Below are positions 42,356-52,130 of a DNA stretch of 64,000 nucleotides, in pieces (position 1 is the first letter of the stretch; each line of letters begins with the position of its first letter). The stretch comes from Akkermansia muciniphila (GTDB taxonomy: Bacteria; Verrucomicrobiota; Verrucomicrobiia; Verrucomicrobiales; Akkermansiaceae), in contig NZ_CP114598.1 of the NCBI RefSeq assembly GCF_030848305.1, forward strand, positions 1,240,001 through 1,304,000, given 5' to 3'. The notes under the pieces are model-generated. The model was not told the origin of the DNA, did not search any database, and saw only the letters and a list, made by a program, of their open reading frames with translations. The translations under genes were made by a program, and so were the position numbers.

Positions 42356-45079
42356 CTACATGGGAGGCAGCAGGCCTTCGGAAGCGGGAAGAGCGCTTTC
42401 CGGAGCGGCCGCAGTGGGAAGGGCATTGCCGCGTACGGGCTGGCCCGTGGCGTCAATGATCTGACCCGTTACGAAGATCATCAGGTTCTTCTTGATGTGG
42501 TTGTCGGAGTTGCTGCGGAAGAAGCGGCCGATGAGAGGCAGGTCACCGAAGATCGGCACTTTGTCTTCCACCGTCTGCACGTTTTCCGTAATCAAACCAC
42601 CGATTGCCACGGTGTGGCCGTCGTAGATGAACAGGGACGTTTCAACGGACCGCTTGGAGAAGATCGGCTGCTCGATGCGGTTTTCCGTCAGCGTCAGGGA
42701 CATCGGCTTACCGTCGGAACCAACGCCGGTGGACTGGATCGGGCTGCCGTAGTTCACGAAGCCTTCAAATTCCACGATGCTGGGCTTGAAGTTCAGGTCG
42801 ATGATGTACTTGTTGTCGCCGATGGTAGGCACCACTTCCAGAGTTACGCCGACGGGCTTCATTTCAAACACGCCGGGAGTGGCGGGAGTGACAGGGAAGC
42901 TGGATATCTGGGGTTGGATCTGATTGCCCAACAGACCGTTCACGAGGTTGCCGTTGTTTCCGTAACCATTGTTATTGTAACCGTTATTATTGCCTACGGA
43001 ATTGGGAAGTTCCGGCGGTTCATATTCGGTAGGATACCAGAATTCGCGGATGATTTCAATCTTGGCGGTTTCACCGGACTTGGCGGTTACGCTGGGAGCG
43101 GTGAGAACGTCGGACCCTTTCTTCTGAGACAGGCCGCGCATCAGCATCTGGAAAGAGCCTTCGTCATAAATGCCCGTCAGGGACATGATGCCGGGAGCGG
43201 CATTTTTCTGGGAGGCTTCAGAGCGGTTGGTGCTGTTCAGCAGATTGTCTACGGAGTTCTTGGTGATGGCGTAATCACCCGTGCGGTTGCCGCCGGTAAC
43301 GAGGCCGTTGATGGTATCGCTGCCGCTGTTCACAGGCCAGCCGGTCACGCCGCCGGGGGACTGGGTAAAGCTGTCGGGAGTGGAACCGGTGCCGTAGTTC
43401 GTGCCGCCGCCCAGGAAGGTGCTGCGGTCATTGCTTACGGAGAACGGGGTGACGATCCAGTCAAAGCCGAGTTCTTCCGTGTTTTCCTGTGTGACTTCCA
43501 CGAACTTGGTCATGATGCGCACCTGCTGGGATTCGCCGCGGGTGTTTTCAATGAGCTGTTCGATCAGATCCAGGTTGCCGGAAGTGTTGCGGACGACCAG
43601 GGAGGAATTGCCATTGACAAGGAATGCCGTGGCGCCTTCCGGGAAGCTGATGCCGCTCTTTTGCAGCAGGCTGCGGATGGAGGGCATGGGCTTAAGGCCG
43701 GAGGAGCTTTCTCCACCGCCGCCGAAGGGGTCGTCGCTGACTTCGCCGCCGCCGTCGCCGACGGTGGTGCGGAGAGCGGACTGGAAGCCCGGGGGCACAG
43801 AGAAGGTGCGCTGATACAGATCCACGTCATTGCCGCCGGCAGGGAGGATGGTTACTGCATAGTCTTCCACCTTCTGGCGCAGGCCGGCATTGCTGCAGAT
43901 GAAACGGAGCACTTCCAGCATGGGAACATTGGTCAGTTTCAACTGGCCGATTTTGCGGGTGCGGATGCTTTCCTGCGGGGTTGCGGCCGGAGCAGCTTCC
44001 GTGACTTCCGCGGTTTCTTCGCCAAAGCCGTCTTCATCAGTCGCGGGAACGGCGGGAGCGACGGCGGCGGGTTGGGAATCATTGATGACAAAGTTAATGC
44101 CGCGTTCGCCGTTCGGGCCTACCGTGCGGTCCAGTTCAATGGACTTCTTGCGCAGATAGTCAATGGCGTCTTCTACGGTGGTGTCTTCAAAGGAGACGGA
44201 GGGGATGATGATGCTCTTGAGCTTCATCAGATTGGCCGTGGCGCCGTTGATGTCCGTGATCGGCGCGTTGTCAGTGCCGTCGGCTCCGGTCGGAACTTCC
44301 ATCGGGATGGGGCGTTCCCACATCTTGTCCACTTCCGCCAGCATGGTGCTGCGGGTTTCGTCGTAAGCGGCTGCATAGTAAGCCATTCTGCGACGGTTAA
44401 CCGTTTCCTGTCCGCGGCGGGCCGCCACGTTGTACGGGTCAATGGAGAGAACCTTGTTGAATTCGGCGATGGCTTTGTCGTAGTCGCCGAGGTCATAGTA
44501 ACCATAGGCCATGTGAAGGAGGGTGTTCACCTTTTCCACGTTCTTCACGTGTTCGGGGGTGAGCGCCGGATTCGTGCGAATCGGATCCTTCATGTATTCG
44601 AGCGTCTGCTTGGCAAGCTTGGCGCTCCGGGGATTGAGTTTGATGGCATCCTGCAGAAGCTTGTCAGCTTCGTCATAGCGCCCCACTTTGATGTATTCCT
44701 GAGCAACGGCGATGCTGGCGTCGCCAATGTGGTTGGCGATGGCTTCCTTGCGCTGGTCGTTGATCGGCGCGGAAGGCAGCATGTTGTAAGCGGCGTTGTA
44801 TTTGTCCAGGGCTTCCTTGTACTTGCCTTCGCGGTACAGGTTGCGGCCTTCCGCAAGGAGCTGCATGGCTTCCTGGGTTTGCGCTTCGCGGCGGGCCATG
44901 GCTGTGCGCGCTGCACTGGACTGGTATTGGTAACTGCCAGGTCCGGCGTAGGACGAACCCAAGGCACTGGAGGTTCCGACGGCGCCGCCATCACCAGCCT
45001 GCGCAAACGGGCAGGAGGCAGCAATGGCCATCAGCGCAATCAGGGAACGCTTCGGTTGATAAAGTGGTGCGTGGTCCAT
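42356..45079 (-). CDS. Type II/IV secretin (PilQ/GspD-like), Amuc_1098-type
   Basis: 907 residues. Signal peptide (about 1-30), then TPR-like repeats (about 50-195: [49 protein letters not shown]). Secretin N-domains follow (about 235-470), then the C-terminal pore from about 620 with [36 protein letters not shown] and [17 protein letters not shown]. Forms a multimeric outer-membrane channel. The TPR fusion at the N-terminus is unusual for PilQ. Last gene of the pilus-like operon, followed by a terminator. It is known in A. muciniphila as Amuc_1098. Confidence 0.9.
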   Translation of the reverse strand: MDHAPLYQPKRSLIALMAIAASCPFAQAGDGGAVGTSSALGSSYAGPGSYQYQSSAARTAMARREAQTQEAMQLLAEGRNLYREGKYKEALDKYNAAYNMLPSAPINDQRKEAIANHIGDASIAVAQEYIKVGRYDEADKLLQDAIKLNPRSAKLAKQTLEYMKDPIRTNPALTPEHVKNVEKVNTLLHMAYGYYDLGDYDKAIAEFNKVLSIDPYNVAARRGQETVNRRRMAYYAAAYDETRSTMLAEVDKMWERPIPMEVPTGADGTDNAPITDINGATANLMKLKSIIIPSVSFEDTTVEDAIDYLRKKSIELDRTVGPNGERGINFVINDSQPAAVAPAVPATDEDGFGEETAEVTEAAPAATPQESIRTRKIGQLKLTNVPMLEVLRFICSNAGLRQKVEDYAVTILPAGGNDVDLYQRTFSVPPGFQSALRTTVGDGGGEVSDDPFGGGGESSSGLKPMPSIRSLLQKSGISFPEGATAFLVNGNSSLVVRNTSGNLDLIEQLIENTRGESQQVRIMTKFVEVTQENTEELGFDWIVTPFSVSNDRSTFLGGGTNYGTGSTPDSFTQSPGGVTGWPVNSGSDTINGLVTGGNRTGDYAITKNSVDNLLNSTNRSEASQKNAAPGIMSLTGIYDEGSFQMLMRGLSQKKGSDVLTAPSVTAKSGETAKIEIIREFWYPTEYEPPELPNSVGNNNGYNNNGYGNNGNLVNGLLGNQIQPQISSFPVTPATPGVFEMKPVGVTLEVVPTIGDNKYIIDLNFKPSIVEFEGFVNYGSPIQSTGVGSDGKPMSLTLTENRIEQPIFSKRSVETSLFIYDGHTVAIGGLITENVQTVEDKVPIFGDLPLIGRFFRSNSDNHIKKNLMIFVTGQIIDATGQPVRGNALPTAAAPESALPASEGLLPPM

Positions 45080-45150
45080 AGTTAGGTTCTTCTTTTTACA
45101 TGTTTTTCGGATTTGTGAAGCTTTTTTTTCAGAAAAGTTTAAATCCGGCT

Positions 45151-46164
45151 CTATTTTTTCTTGCTCAGTGTTGTTTGTTCTCCAGTGACTTTGTTGGCAA
45201 TGGTTACGGTCTGTGTAGCATTATCAACGGTTTTCAGCGTGTAGACCTGTTTGGCGTCTCCCGGAATCCGGAAGTCGGAACCTTCCTCTACTTCAAAGCT
45301 GGTATCCCGTTCAGGGCCGGCGGTGATAGTAAGGTTTACTTTCTTATCAATGATTGGAATGACGTATTTTGTTCCGCGCCTGATGGTGTAGGTTTGTCCG
45401 TTTTTGGTCGGCTTCAAATCCTTGACGACGGCTTCCTCGTCCGTTTCCACCATGTCCAGGCTGGGATTTTTGAATTCCTTTTTAACAACGCTGACAAGCT
45501 CGAACCTGGGTTCGTCTTTTGTATTCTTGCGGGCGCCGAACTTGCCGTTGGTCTGGACAATGTTTTTCCAAATTTCCTGTTTGGCGCGGTTCATGCCCTT
45601 AAAAGTAAAGTCATTGCCGTCCGCCTGGGTGAAAGCCAGGTAGAAACCGAACTGCTTGATTTCGTCGACAAAAAGCTTGTTGACCAGGGACGGATGGCTG
45701 TTCGGGTCATTGGGATGGGTTTTTGCCGCATATTCCTCCTCCACCGTGAAACCGTCGTTGTCAGGGTCCCGGGTCAGGACGTCCGAGTAAACGAATTCAT
45801 TTTCCAGTCCGTTGTCCAGGAACCATTTGTTCGGAATGTTGCCATGGATAGGAGGGCCGGAGATGATGTCAAAGGGTTCCATTTCTCCCTCCTTAATCCA
45901 GAGATTGGGGGCTACGAAGCCCACATACTTCTGTGTTTCCTGGGCAATCGGCTTGAGCTCGTGGGAGGCGGAAAGTTCCTGGCCTACTTCCGCGGCTTTC
46001 CTGATGCCGGGAGGCGGCTCAATGGTTTTTTCGGAAATCTGTATGGGGAACTTGTATTTGTCATTCAGTCCCATAAGGGTCAGCGTACCATAGGCGGCCA
46101 CCCCCAGGCCCAGGACGATTCCGGATGCCAACAGGATTTTGTCGTAATTTTGTTTTTCAGACAT
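45151..46164 (-). CDS. Pilus-like operon protein, Amuc_1099-type
   Basis: 337 residues. An N-terminal signal anchor (about 10-30, [19 protein letters not shown]) is followed by a periplasmic region. A Ca-binding-like motif [20 protein letters not shown] near residue 130-150 (Asp-x-Asp-x-Asp-Gly) resembles EF-hand/dockerin loops. The rest is beta-rich ([26 protein letters not shown]) and is not assignable. Between the secretin and Amuc_1100 genes; probably an inner-membrane-anchored assembly protein. Known as Amuc_1099. Confidence 0.85.
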   Translation of the reverse strand: MSEKQNYDKILLASGIVLGLGVAAYGTLTLMGLNDKYKFPIQISEKTIEPPPGIRKAAEVGQELSASHELKPIAQETQKYVGFVAPNLWIKEGEMEPFDIISGPPIHGNIPNKWFLDNGLENEFVYSDVLTRDPDNDGFTVEEEYAAKTHPNDPNSHPSLVNKLFVDEIKQFGFYLAFTQADGNDFTFKGMNRAKQEIWKNIVQTNGKFGARKNTKDEPRFELVSVVKKEFKNPSLDMVETDEEAVVKDLKPTKNGQTYTIRRGTKYVIPIIDKKVNLTITAGPERDTSFEVEEGSDFRIPGDAKQVYTLKTVDNATQTVTIANKVTGEQTTLSKKK

Positions 46165-46197
46165 GTTGAAAGTATTTGCTGCGGTTGGTTGCCGTGG

Positions 46198-47151
46198 TTA
46201 ATCTTCGGACGCTTCCTGAGCCTTGGGCTGGTTAAAGTGGATCAGATTCAGGGAGACCTGGACAAAGATCTGCTCCTTGCCCATGTAAGGCTTGATGACT
46301 TGCTGGATGGCCGGCGCCGCAGGTGCGGCCGCTTCATCCGCAGGAGTCAGGGAAGCCGCACCCGTGGCAGGTTGGTCAGCGGCAGGCTTGGCGGCCGCCG
46401 GATTGGCGATGGGTGGGGGCATCATCCGTTCGTTGCGGATCCGGATGGAGTTGATCGTGAACAGATAGTCCTGCATGCCGGTTATGGCGTTTATGGCGTT
46501 CAACACACTTTCCCGGTCGCCCTGGAAGGCGATTTCCAAAGGCATGGGAGTCCATGGGGACTGATCGGCTTCGTCCGATTCTTCCGGATTGTTCGCCGGG
46601 GTTTCAATGGGGAGCTGGGGGCGGTATACCTTGATGAATTTGGACAGGCCGCATTCCGTCAGCTTGTTGACCAGACTGTTGATGGCTTTCAATTCAAAAC
46701 CCAGCGTGGAGGCTGCCTGAACGGAAGGCGCCTGGGTGCTGTAAACCTGGAAGCCGAGCCAGTTGGAGGTGTCCGTGATGAGGATGTTCTTTTTCTTGCA
46801 GGAGGAGATCAGGGAATCCCTGAATGTTTTCAGTTCATTCTGGAACGCCGTGGGTGTGGTGGGAACCAGCGCGGAAGAGGCAAGGAAGGGCTTGTAGGCC
46901 GTTTCCAGGCTGTTCACCGCCTTGGCATAGCGGTTCAGTTCCTTTTCCAGATCCTCGTTGGATGAACGGCACGGAGTGATTTCCGCAGCATTGGCGGACT
47001 TGATTTCCTTGGCGGCAATGCTGATTTTTTTGTCCAGCTCACTGCGTTTGGAATTGACGATGTACCCTGTCGCGGATAACCCCAGGAATAAGAGAAGCCC
47101 CACGCCCGCGACCATGGCGGCGGGCTTGTTGTCTGTAATCCAATTGCTCAT
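46198..47151 (-). CDS. Amuc_1100-type envelope protein (PilO-like)
   Basis: 317 residues. One N-terminal TM helix (about 14-32, AAMVAGVGLLLFLGLSATGY) is followed by a coiled-coil helix (SKRSELDKKISIAAKEIKSAN) and a mixed alpha/beta domain with a Pro/Ala-rich low-complexity stretch (about 245-285) before the C-terminal strand. In A. muciniphila, purified Amuc_1100 binds TLR2 and improves gut barrier and metabolic markers in mice (established). TM, coiled coil and ferredoxin-like fold resemble PilO/GspM inner-membrane alignment proteins. 29 bp from the PilM-like gene. Confidence 0.93.
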   Translation of the reverse strand: MSNWITDNKPAAMVAGVGLLLFLGLSATGYIVNSKRSELDKKISIAAKEIKSANAAEITPCRSSNEDLEKELNRYAKAVNSLETAYKPFLASSALVPTTPTAFQNELKTFRDSLISSCKKKNILITDTSNWLGFQVYSTQAPSVQAASTLGFELKAINSLVNKLTECGLSKFIKVYRPQLPIETPANNPEESDEADQSPWTPMPLEIAFQGDRESVLNAINAITGMQDYLFTINSIRIRNERMMPPPIANPAAAKPAADQPATGAASLTPADEAAAPAAPAIQQVIKPYMGKEQIFVQVSLNLIHFNQPKAQEASED

Positions 47152-47180
47152 AAAATATGTCTTGTTCGGGTTGGGTAATC

Positions 47181-49019
47181 TTATTTGTTAAAGTTCACGG
47201 GAATGGGCGTTTTTAACGGAAGCACCAGCTTGAAAGGCACAAAGGCTCCGGCCGCCGCGTCTACTTTGGCGTCCTTGGCTCCCAGCTCCATGATCTGGCG
47301 GGCTTCCAGCTTGACGTCTCCGGGCTTGAAGGTGAACAGGGATTCCTTGTTCCCGTCTATTTTTGCCTGAAGGTTCTGGATGATTCTCTGGCCGCCCAGG
47401 TTGCGGCGGACGAATCCGGTCAGGCGGATGGCATTGACGCTGTAAACGGTCGCTTCATCCTCGCCGGATGCGCTGGCGGAGGCCTCCGTCCTGATATCAT
47501 CCACCAGGGATGTATTTTTGTCCGATGTGAAGGAATCCTTGATGACGGAGTAGCCCGTGATCTGGGTGGTGTCCTCCGGATTGAAATGGGCCAGCGGTTC
47601 AAAATCCGTGAACCAGTAGGGATAATCCTTGTGTTCCGATTGTTCCAGCAGATGCTTGATGATGTCCGCGTAGCCGTAGCGCTGGAGCGTGAGCTGCTGG
47701 TAGGAGGCCAGGGCAGAGTCCAGCTTTTTCAGTTTCTGTTCTTTCTGGCGCAGGGCGGATTGTGCCGATTTGATAGAAGTAACGATGGGCTGGACGCCGG
47801 CGAGGGTTTCCTCCGCCTTTTTTTCGCCCATATACCCTGTGACGGCATAGGCCGCGGCGCCGAGAACGGCAATGGCGGCTCCAGCGATGATGGCGGGCAT
47901 TTTTTTCTGGTTGGCCCGTTTCTTGGCGACTGCGGTCGGTTCCAGATTAATATTGAGAGAAGCCCTCCCGATGGAGTGGATGGCGGTGCCGATCAATCCT
48001 CCCAGGATGAAAGCTTCTCTGGAGATGGCGTTCACGTCCACGCCGGACCCCACGCTCACGTTGTGCATGGGGTTGAAGAAGGAAATCGGAATGCCCAGTT
48101 TGTCTTCCAGGAATTCCTTGGTGTAGGGCAGGGACGCTCCGCCGCCGCACAGGTATGCCTTGACGGGAGCGCTTCCGCTCATCTGGGCGCGGTAGTGGTT
48201 GGTGGTGCGCTGAATTTCTGAAGCCAGCCTGGTCATGGCCGTGCGGATGACGGTGGCCAGATTGGCCGTGGCGGGATCCAGGCCTTCCGTTTGCCCGTTG
48301 CTCATGGAAACGAGGCCGCTGGTGGTTTTCAGGCGTTCCGCTTCCATGAAGGGAATGTTGAATTCACGGGCGATGGCGGAGGTGACGAAGATCCCCCCCG
48401 CGGAGATGCTGCGGGTGAAGAAACGGCCCTGTTCACTGTAAATCAGATCCGTGGATTTGGCGCCGATGTCGATGAGCATGACCGGCTCTTTTTCATCCGG
48501 ATAACTGTCCACATACGCGTTGTACAGAGAGGTAAGCGCGCAGTCCACCTGGCCGGTGGAAAGGCCGTGGGAAACGATTTCGTCATTCAGGGAATCCAGG
48601 TCTTCCGCCTTAATGGCAACCAGGACGGCTTCCCGTTCCAGACCCTTGGCGGGGAGCAGATGGTAGTCCCACACGACTTCGTCCAGCGGGAAGGGGACGT
48701 GCTGCTGGGCTTCAAAACGGATGAGCTGTTCCACGTCGGTGTCGTCCAGGGCCGGAAGCTTGACGAAACGGATGAAAACGGATTGTCCGGAAACGGAATA
48801 GTTGACGACGCTTCCTTTGACATTGAGTTCCTGGACGAGGTCGGCGATGGCCTCCCCTATTTTTGTCAGGCGAAGGCCTTCCGCTGACGGATCCAGCACT
48901 ACGAGGCGCGTGGCATAGCGGTCCAGGATAAGGCCGTCTTTGGAAGCCCTGGAAAAGACGCCCATTGAAACTCTCTGGGAACCTACGTTTAATGCGACTA
49001 TTTGTCGTGAATTAGCCAT
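47181..49019 (-). CDS. pilM: PilM-like actin-fold ATPase fused to a PilN-like membrane domain (Amuc_1101-type)
   Basis: 612 residues. The first ~345 residues are an actin-like ATPase of the PilM family (IVALNVGSQRVSMGVF, MLIDIGAKSTDLIYSEQGRFFTR, YLCGGGASLPYTKEF, NPMHNVSVGSGVD). A TM helix (about 365-390, MPAIIAGAAIAVLGAAAYAV) then leads into coiled-coil and beta-rich sequence as in PilN. Stand-alone PilM is usually about 350 residues, so this is probably a PilM-PilN fusion; that is inference. In PilMNO systems these proteins sit at the inner membrane below the secretin. No assembly ATPase (PilB/GspE) or pilin gene is next to it. Confidence 0.85.
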   Translation of the reverse strand: MANSRQIVALNVGSQRVSMGVFSRASKDGLILDRYATRLVVLDPSAEGLRLTKIGEAIADLVQELNVKGSVVNYSVSGQSVFIRFVKLPALDDTDVEQLIRFEAQQHVPFPLDEVVWDYHLLPAKGLEREAVLVAIKAEDLDSLNDEIVSHGLSTGQVDCALTSLYNAYVDSYPDEKEPVMLIDIGAKSTDLIYSEQGRFFTRSISAGGIFVTSAIAREFNIPFMEAERLKTTSGLVSMSNGQTEGLDPATANLATVIRTAMTRLASEIQRTTNHYRAQMSGSAPVKAYLCGGGASLPYTKEFLEDKLGIPISFFNPMHNVSVGSGVDVNAISREAFILGGLIGTAIHSIGRASLNINLEPTAVAKKRANQKKMPAIIAGAAIAVLGAAAYAVTGYMGEKKAEETLAGVQPIVTSIKSAQSALRQKEQKLKKLDSALASYQQLTLQRYGYADIIKHLLEQSEHKDYPYWFTDFEPLAHFNPEDTTQITGYSVIKDSFTSDKNTSLVDDIRTEASASASGEDEATVYSVNAIRLTGFVRRNLGGQRIIQNLQAKIDGNKESLFTFKPGDVKLEARQIMELGAKDAKVDAAAGAFVPFKLVLPLKTPIPVNFNK

Positions 49020-49069
49020 GGGTGAATTTTTCTGTTAAATAAGATGAAATGATAAAAATGAATGGAACG

Positions 49070-49786
49070 TTATTCGCCGTCCGCCGGGGATTCTGCCGGA
49101 GTTCCGAACGGGGCAGGGGCAGAACTGGAAGCCGCCTGCTGGCTGTTGGGTCTCATAATTTCCGGATAGCGGTCGTACCAGAACACGGAGAAAGGCGTTT
49201 CATCCTTGTTCAGCAGGGGATAATAAGAGGTTTCCACGATGCTGGGGGACTGGATGGTCCACCATTTCTCCATCTTGCCGCGTTCGGTGGAATAAGTGGC
49301 GACAATCTTGCCGTTATATTCCACCACGACGCCCTGGTACTTCACCCATTTTCCTCTTCCCCCTTCCACGCCGGTAATGCGCCTGACGGAGGACGGGGAA
49401 AGGTACACGGAAGCGTATGTGTCGTCTCCCACCGGAACATTGACGTATTTGACTTCCTTATACAGTTTCAGGTACTGGCGCGCGCGGTCCGGATTGACTA
49501 CCGCAATGTAGAATTTGAACGTCAGGGCGTCAATATAGCCGGATTTGGGCATGGGCGCGGCTTCCACCTTGAAGGGAATTTCAAAATCCGCCCATTTCTT
49601 CGGTTTCGGTAGCGGCCGGGGGTCGTCCTGCGTCAGGACGTTGGGGGACTGGCGCATATACAGGGACAGCTTTCCCAGGGAGACCCTCACCTGCATTCTG
49701 GGATTGCTGGTGATTTGCGCCGATGCCGCAGGGATGAAAAGCACCGCAGCCAGCATGACCGTGATAGTGTTAAGGATGGATTTCAT
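49070..49786 (-). CDS. Secreted pilus-like operon protein, Amuc_1102-type
   Basis: 238 residues with a signal peptide (MKSILNTITVMLAAVLFIPAASAQ). Mature protein is beta-rich (VRVSLGKLSLYM, WADFEIPFKVEAA, YIDALTFKFYIAVVN, ASVYLSPSSVRRITGV) and ends in an Ala/Pro/Ser-rich tail. Known in A. muciniphila as Amuc_1102, an exported protein of the same operon. First gene of the operon read leftward; the 200-bp region to its right also serves the divergent M42 peptidase. Function not established. Confidence 0.85.
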   Translation of the reverse strand: MKSILNTITVMLAAVLFIPAASAQITSNPRMQVRVSLGKLSLYMRQSPNVLTQDDPRPLPKPKKWADFEIPFKVEAAPMPKSGYIDALTFKFYIAVVNPDRARQYLKLYKEVKYVNVPVGDDTYASVYLSPSSVRRITGVEGGRGKWVKYQGVVVEYNGKIVATYSTERGKMEKWWTIQSPSIVETSYYPLLNKDETPFSVFWYDRYPEIMRPNSQQAASSSAPAPFGTPAESPADGE

Positions 49787-49980
49787 AGCACAATTCGATT
49801 CCCTGATTAGTTACACCAAAAACCGAACTGTGGCTAGCAAAAATCTCTCGTTTCTTTCCATGCGGCGGGGGTGGAACATGACGCGGCTTCCTCCGGCGGT
49901 TCTGTCCGGGTGGTCAAGAAAAAAACATGCGTAATGGCTACGGGCTTGACCTGGCAGAAGTGTTTTCACATGCTCGGCCC

Positions 49981-51060
49981 ATGGCGATTGATTCTGACCT
50001 GCTGAAAAAGTTTTCAGAGGCCCACGGTATTTCTGGGCATGAGGATGAAGTACGGAACATGGTGGCTCAGGAACTTGATGGATATGGGGAATTTTCTTCC
50101 GATGGTTCCGGCAGCCTGTTCTGCACCGGCGGCGGGTCCGGTCCCCGCGTGATGCTGGCCGCCCACATGGATGAAATAGGCTTCCTGGTGCAGAATATAA
50201 CGTCGAACGGTTTCCTTCAGTTGGTGGGGATAGGCGGCTGGTGGCCGCATACCCTGTTAAGCCAGCGTGTCCTGGTAAAAACCCGCTCGGGTCGCGGCAT
50301 CCTGGGAGTAATTGGTTCCAAACCTCCCCATTTTCTGCCGGAAGGGCAGCGCAACAGCGTTATGAGCATGGAAGCCCTGTTTGTGGACGTGGGCGCGGAA
50401 AGCGCGGAACAGGTGAAGAATGAATTCGGCATTCACCTGGGGGATCCCGTGGTGCCGGACGTGAAATTCTCCCCCCTGGAAAATCCGTTCCGGGTGATGG
50501 GGAAAGCCTTTGACAACCGCGCCGGCCTTTCTGTGATGATAGAGGCATTTAAGGAATTATGCCGGGAAGGGCATCCCAACACTCTGATTGCCGCCGCTAC
50601 GGTTCAGGAAGAAGTGGGCACGCGGGGCGCCAGGACGGCCGGCGTCGCCATGCAGCCGGATTGCGTGATCGTTCTGGAAGGTCCGCCGGCAGACGATACC
50701 CCCGGGTTTGCCGTAGGGGATGCGCAAGGAGTTCTGGGTGGAGGCGTGCAGATCAGGCTGTTTGACCCCACGGCCATCACCAACCCCCGGCTGGCTGCCC
50801 TGGCCGAAAAAACGGCTTTGGATGCGGGCATTCCATTCCAGTTGACGGTGCGCCGTTCCGGCGGAACGGATGCGGCGGCCCTGCATCTCTCCGGAAAGGG
50901 AGTTCCCTCCATTGTACTGGGAATTCCCACCCGGTACATCCATGCCCATAACGGAGTGCTGGATCTGCGGGACTACCGTGCCACAGTGGAACTGACGGTG
51001 GCTCTGGCCCGTTCCCTGGACCATGAGACAGTGGAAGCCCTTACCCGTTACCTGCCCTGA
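49981..51060 (+). CDS. M42-family aminopeptidase/glutamyl aminopeptidase
   Basis: About 359 residues from MAIDSDLLKKF; an upstream Met at 49927 adds 18 non-conserved residues. Dinuclear metal site: AAHMDEIGF, AFDNRAG, QEEVGTRGA, LEGPPADDTPG and the late HAHNG. TET/M42 enzymes form large dodecameric peptidases that clip N-terminal residues from short peptides in the cytosol. 11 bp before lgt, so probably co-transcribed. Confidence 0.9.
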   Translation: MAIDSDLLKKFSEAHGISGHEDEVRNMVAQELDGYGEFSSDGSGSLFCTGGGSGPRVMLAAHMDEIGFLVQNITSNGFLQLVGIGGWWPHTLLSQRVLVKTRSGRGILGVIGSKPPHFLPEGQRNSVMSMEALFVDVGAESAEQVKNEFGIHLGDPVVPDVKFSPLENPFRVMGKAFDNRAGLSVMIEAFKELCREGHPNTLIAAATVQEEVGTRGARTAGVAMQPDCVIVLEGPPADDTPGFAVGDAQGVLGGGVQIRLFDPTAITNPRLAALAEKTALDAGIPFQLTVRRSGGTDAAALHLSGKGVPSIVLGIPTRYIHAHNGVLDLRDYRATVELTVALARSLDHETVEALTRYLP

Positions 51061-51071
51061 AAGAAACGCTC

Positions 51072-52130
51072 ATGAATCCGACCGCTTACGTACATGATCT
51101 GGACCCTGTCATCTGGCAGATAACAGACTCAATTGCCCTGCGCTGGTATGGCCTGGCCTATTTAATGGGCTTCATCTGCGGATACTATCTGCTTTCCTGG
51201 CTCTCCCGCCGGAAGCTGTATCCTGTTCCTCAGGACAGGATGGCGGATTTTGTCACTTACGTGGCCATCTTTGGCGTTCTGATCGGTGGAAGGCTGGGAT
51301 ATGTGCTCTTCTACCAGATTCCCAATCACGGCTGGTCCCAGTTTCTGGCGGATCCGCTCATGGCCCTGAGGGTGTGGGAAGGGGGCATGGCCAGCCACGG
51401 AGGGATGATTGGAGTGGGGCTGTACACGTTTTATTATGCGTGGAAGCACCGCGTCAAGTGGGCGGCGCTTCTGGACGGCCTGGCCATTGTAGCTCCCGTC
51501 GGGCTGTTTTTCGGGCGCGTAGCCAATTTTATCAACGGGGAACTGTACGGACGCATTGTTTCGCCCGGCTCTTCCCAGGGAATGATTTTCCCGGCGGAGC
51601 TTTCCCAGGATCCGGATTTGTTCGTCCGGGTGGCCTCCCGCATTTATGAAACGCCCGGATTGCTGGACAAACTGTCCCTTTCCGGCGTAGCCGTGCCGGA
51701 ACGCATGACTGCCGCCTGGGTGGCCGACCGGGTAAGGGATACGCCTGCCATCAGGGAAATCGTGGGGCAGATGATGCAGGACCATGCGCGTTATCCCTCC
51801 CAGTTATATGAAGCGTTTGCGGAAGGCGTGCTTCTCTTTGCCGTGCTGTGGTTTGTGCGGGTAAGGTTCCCCCGTGCGTGGAATGGCCTGTTCTGCGGAA
51901 TTTTTGCCGTTCTTTATGCCGCGGGCAGAATTATTTGCGAAGAGTACCGGGAACCGGATTCTCCTTTCTCCATGGGATTGACCCGCGGGCAGTTCCTTTC
52001 CGTTTTCCTCGTGCTGGTGGGCGCCGCTTTCTTTGCATATGCCTTCAAGACCAGGCAGACGGTTCAGGAATGCGCTTTCTATGAACCTGAAAAGAAAGAC
52101 GGAAAGGAATCGTCCGGAAAGGCCGTTTAA
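51072..52130 (+). CDS. lgt: Prolipoprotein diacylglyceryl transferase
   Basis: 352 residues with about seven TM helices. Conserved: SIALRWYGLAYLMGFICGYYL, GGRLGYVLFY, GGMASHGGMIGVGLYTFYYAW (the HGG substrate region) and GRVANFINGELYGR (signature with catalytic Arg/Asn). A 70-residue insert (about 185-250) with ERMTAAWVADRVRDTPAIREIVGQMM separates this from the last helices. It attaches the diacylglyceryl group to lipoproteins such as those found here. The stop overlaps the next, convergent gene by 3 bases. Confidence 0.95.
   Translation: MNPTAYVHDLDPVIWQITDSIALRWYGLAYLMGFICGYYLLSWLSRRKLYPVPQDRMADFVTYVAIFGVLIGGRLGYVLFYQIPNHGWSQFLADPLMALRVWEGGMASHGGMIGVGLYTFYYAWKHRVKWAALLDGLAIVAPVGLFFGRVANFINGELYGRIVSPGSSQGMIFPAELSQDPDLFVRVASRIYETPGLLDKLSLSGVAVPERMTAAWVADRVRDTPAIREIVGQMMQDHARYPSQLYEAFAEGVLLFAVLWFVRVRFPRAWNGLFCGIFAVLYAAGRIICEEYREPDSPFSMGLTRGQFLSVFLVLVGAAFFAYAFKTRQTVQECAFYEPEKKDGKESSGKAV

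Noticed and set aside
42002-45085. 1027-residue plus-strand frame opposite the secretin
   Set aside because: It has no recognisable domains and crosses coaE and the terminator. The secretin on the other strand is certain.
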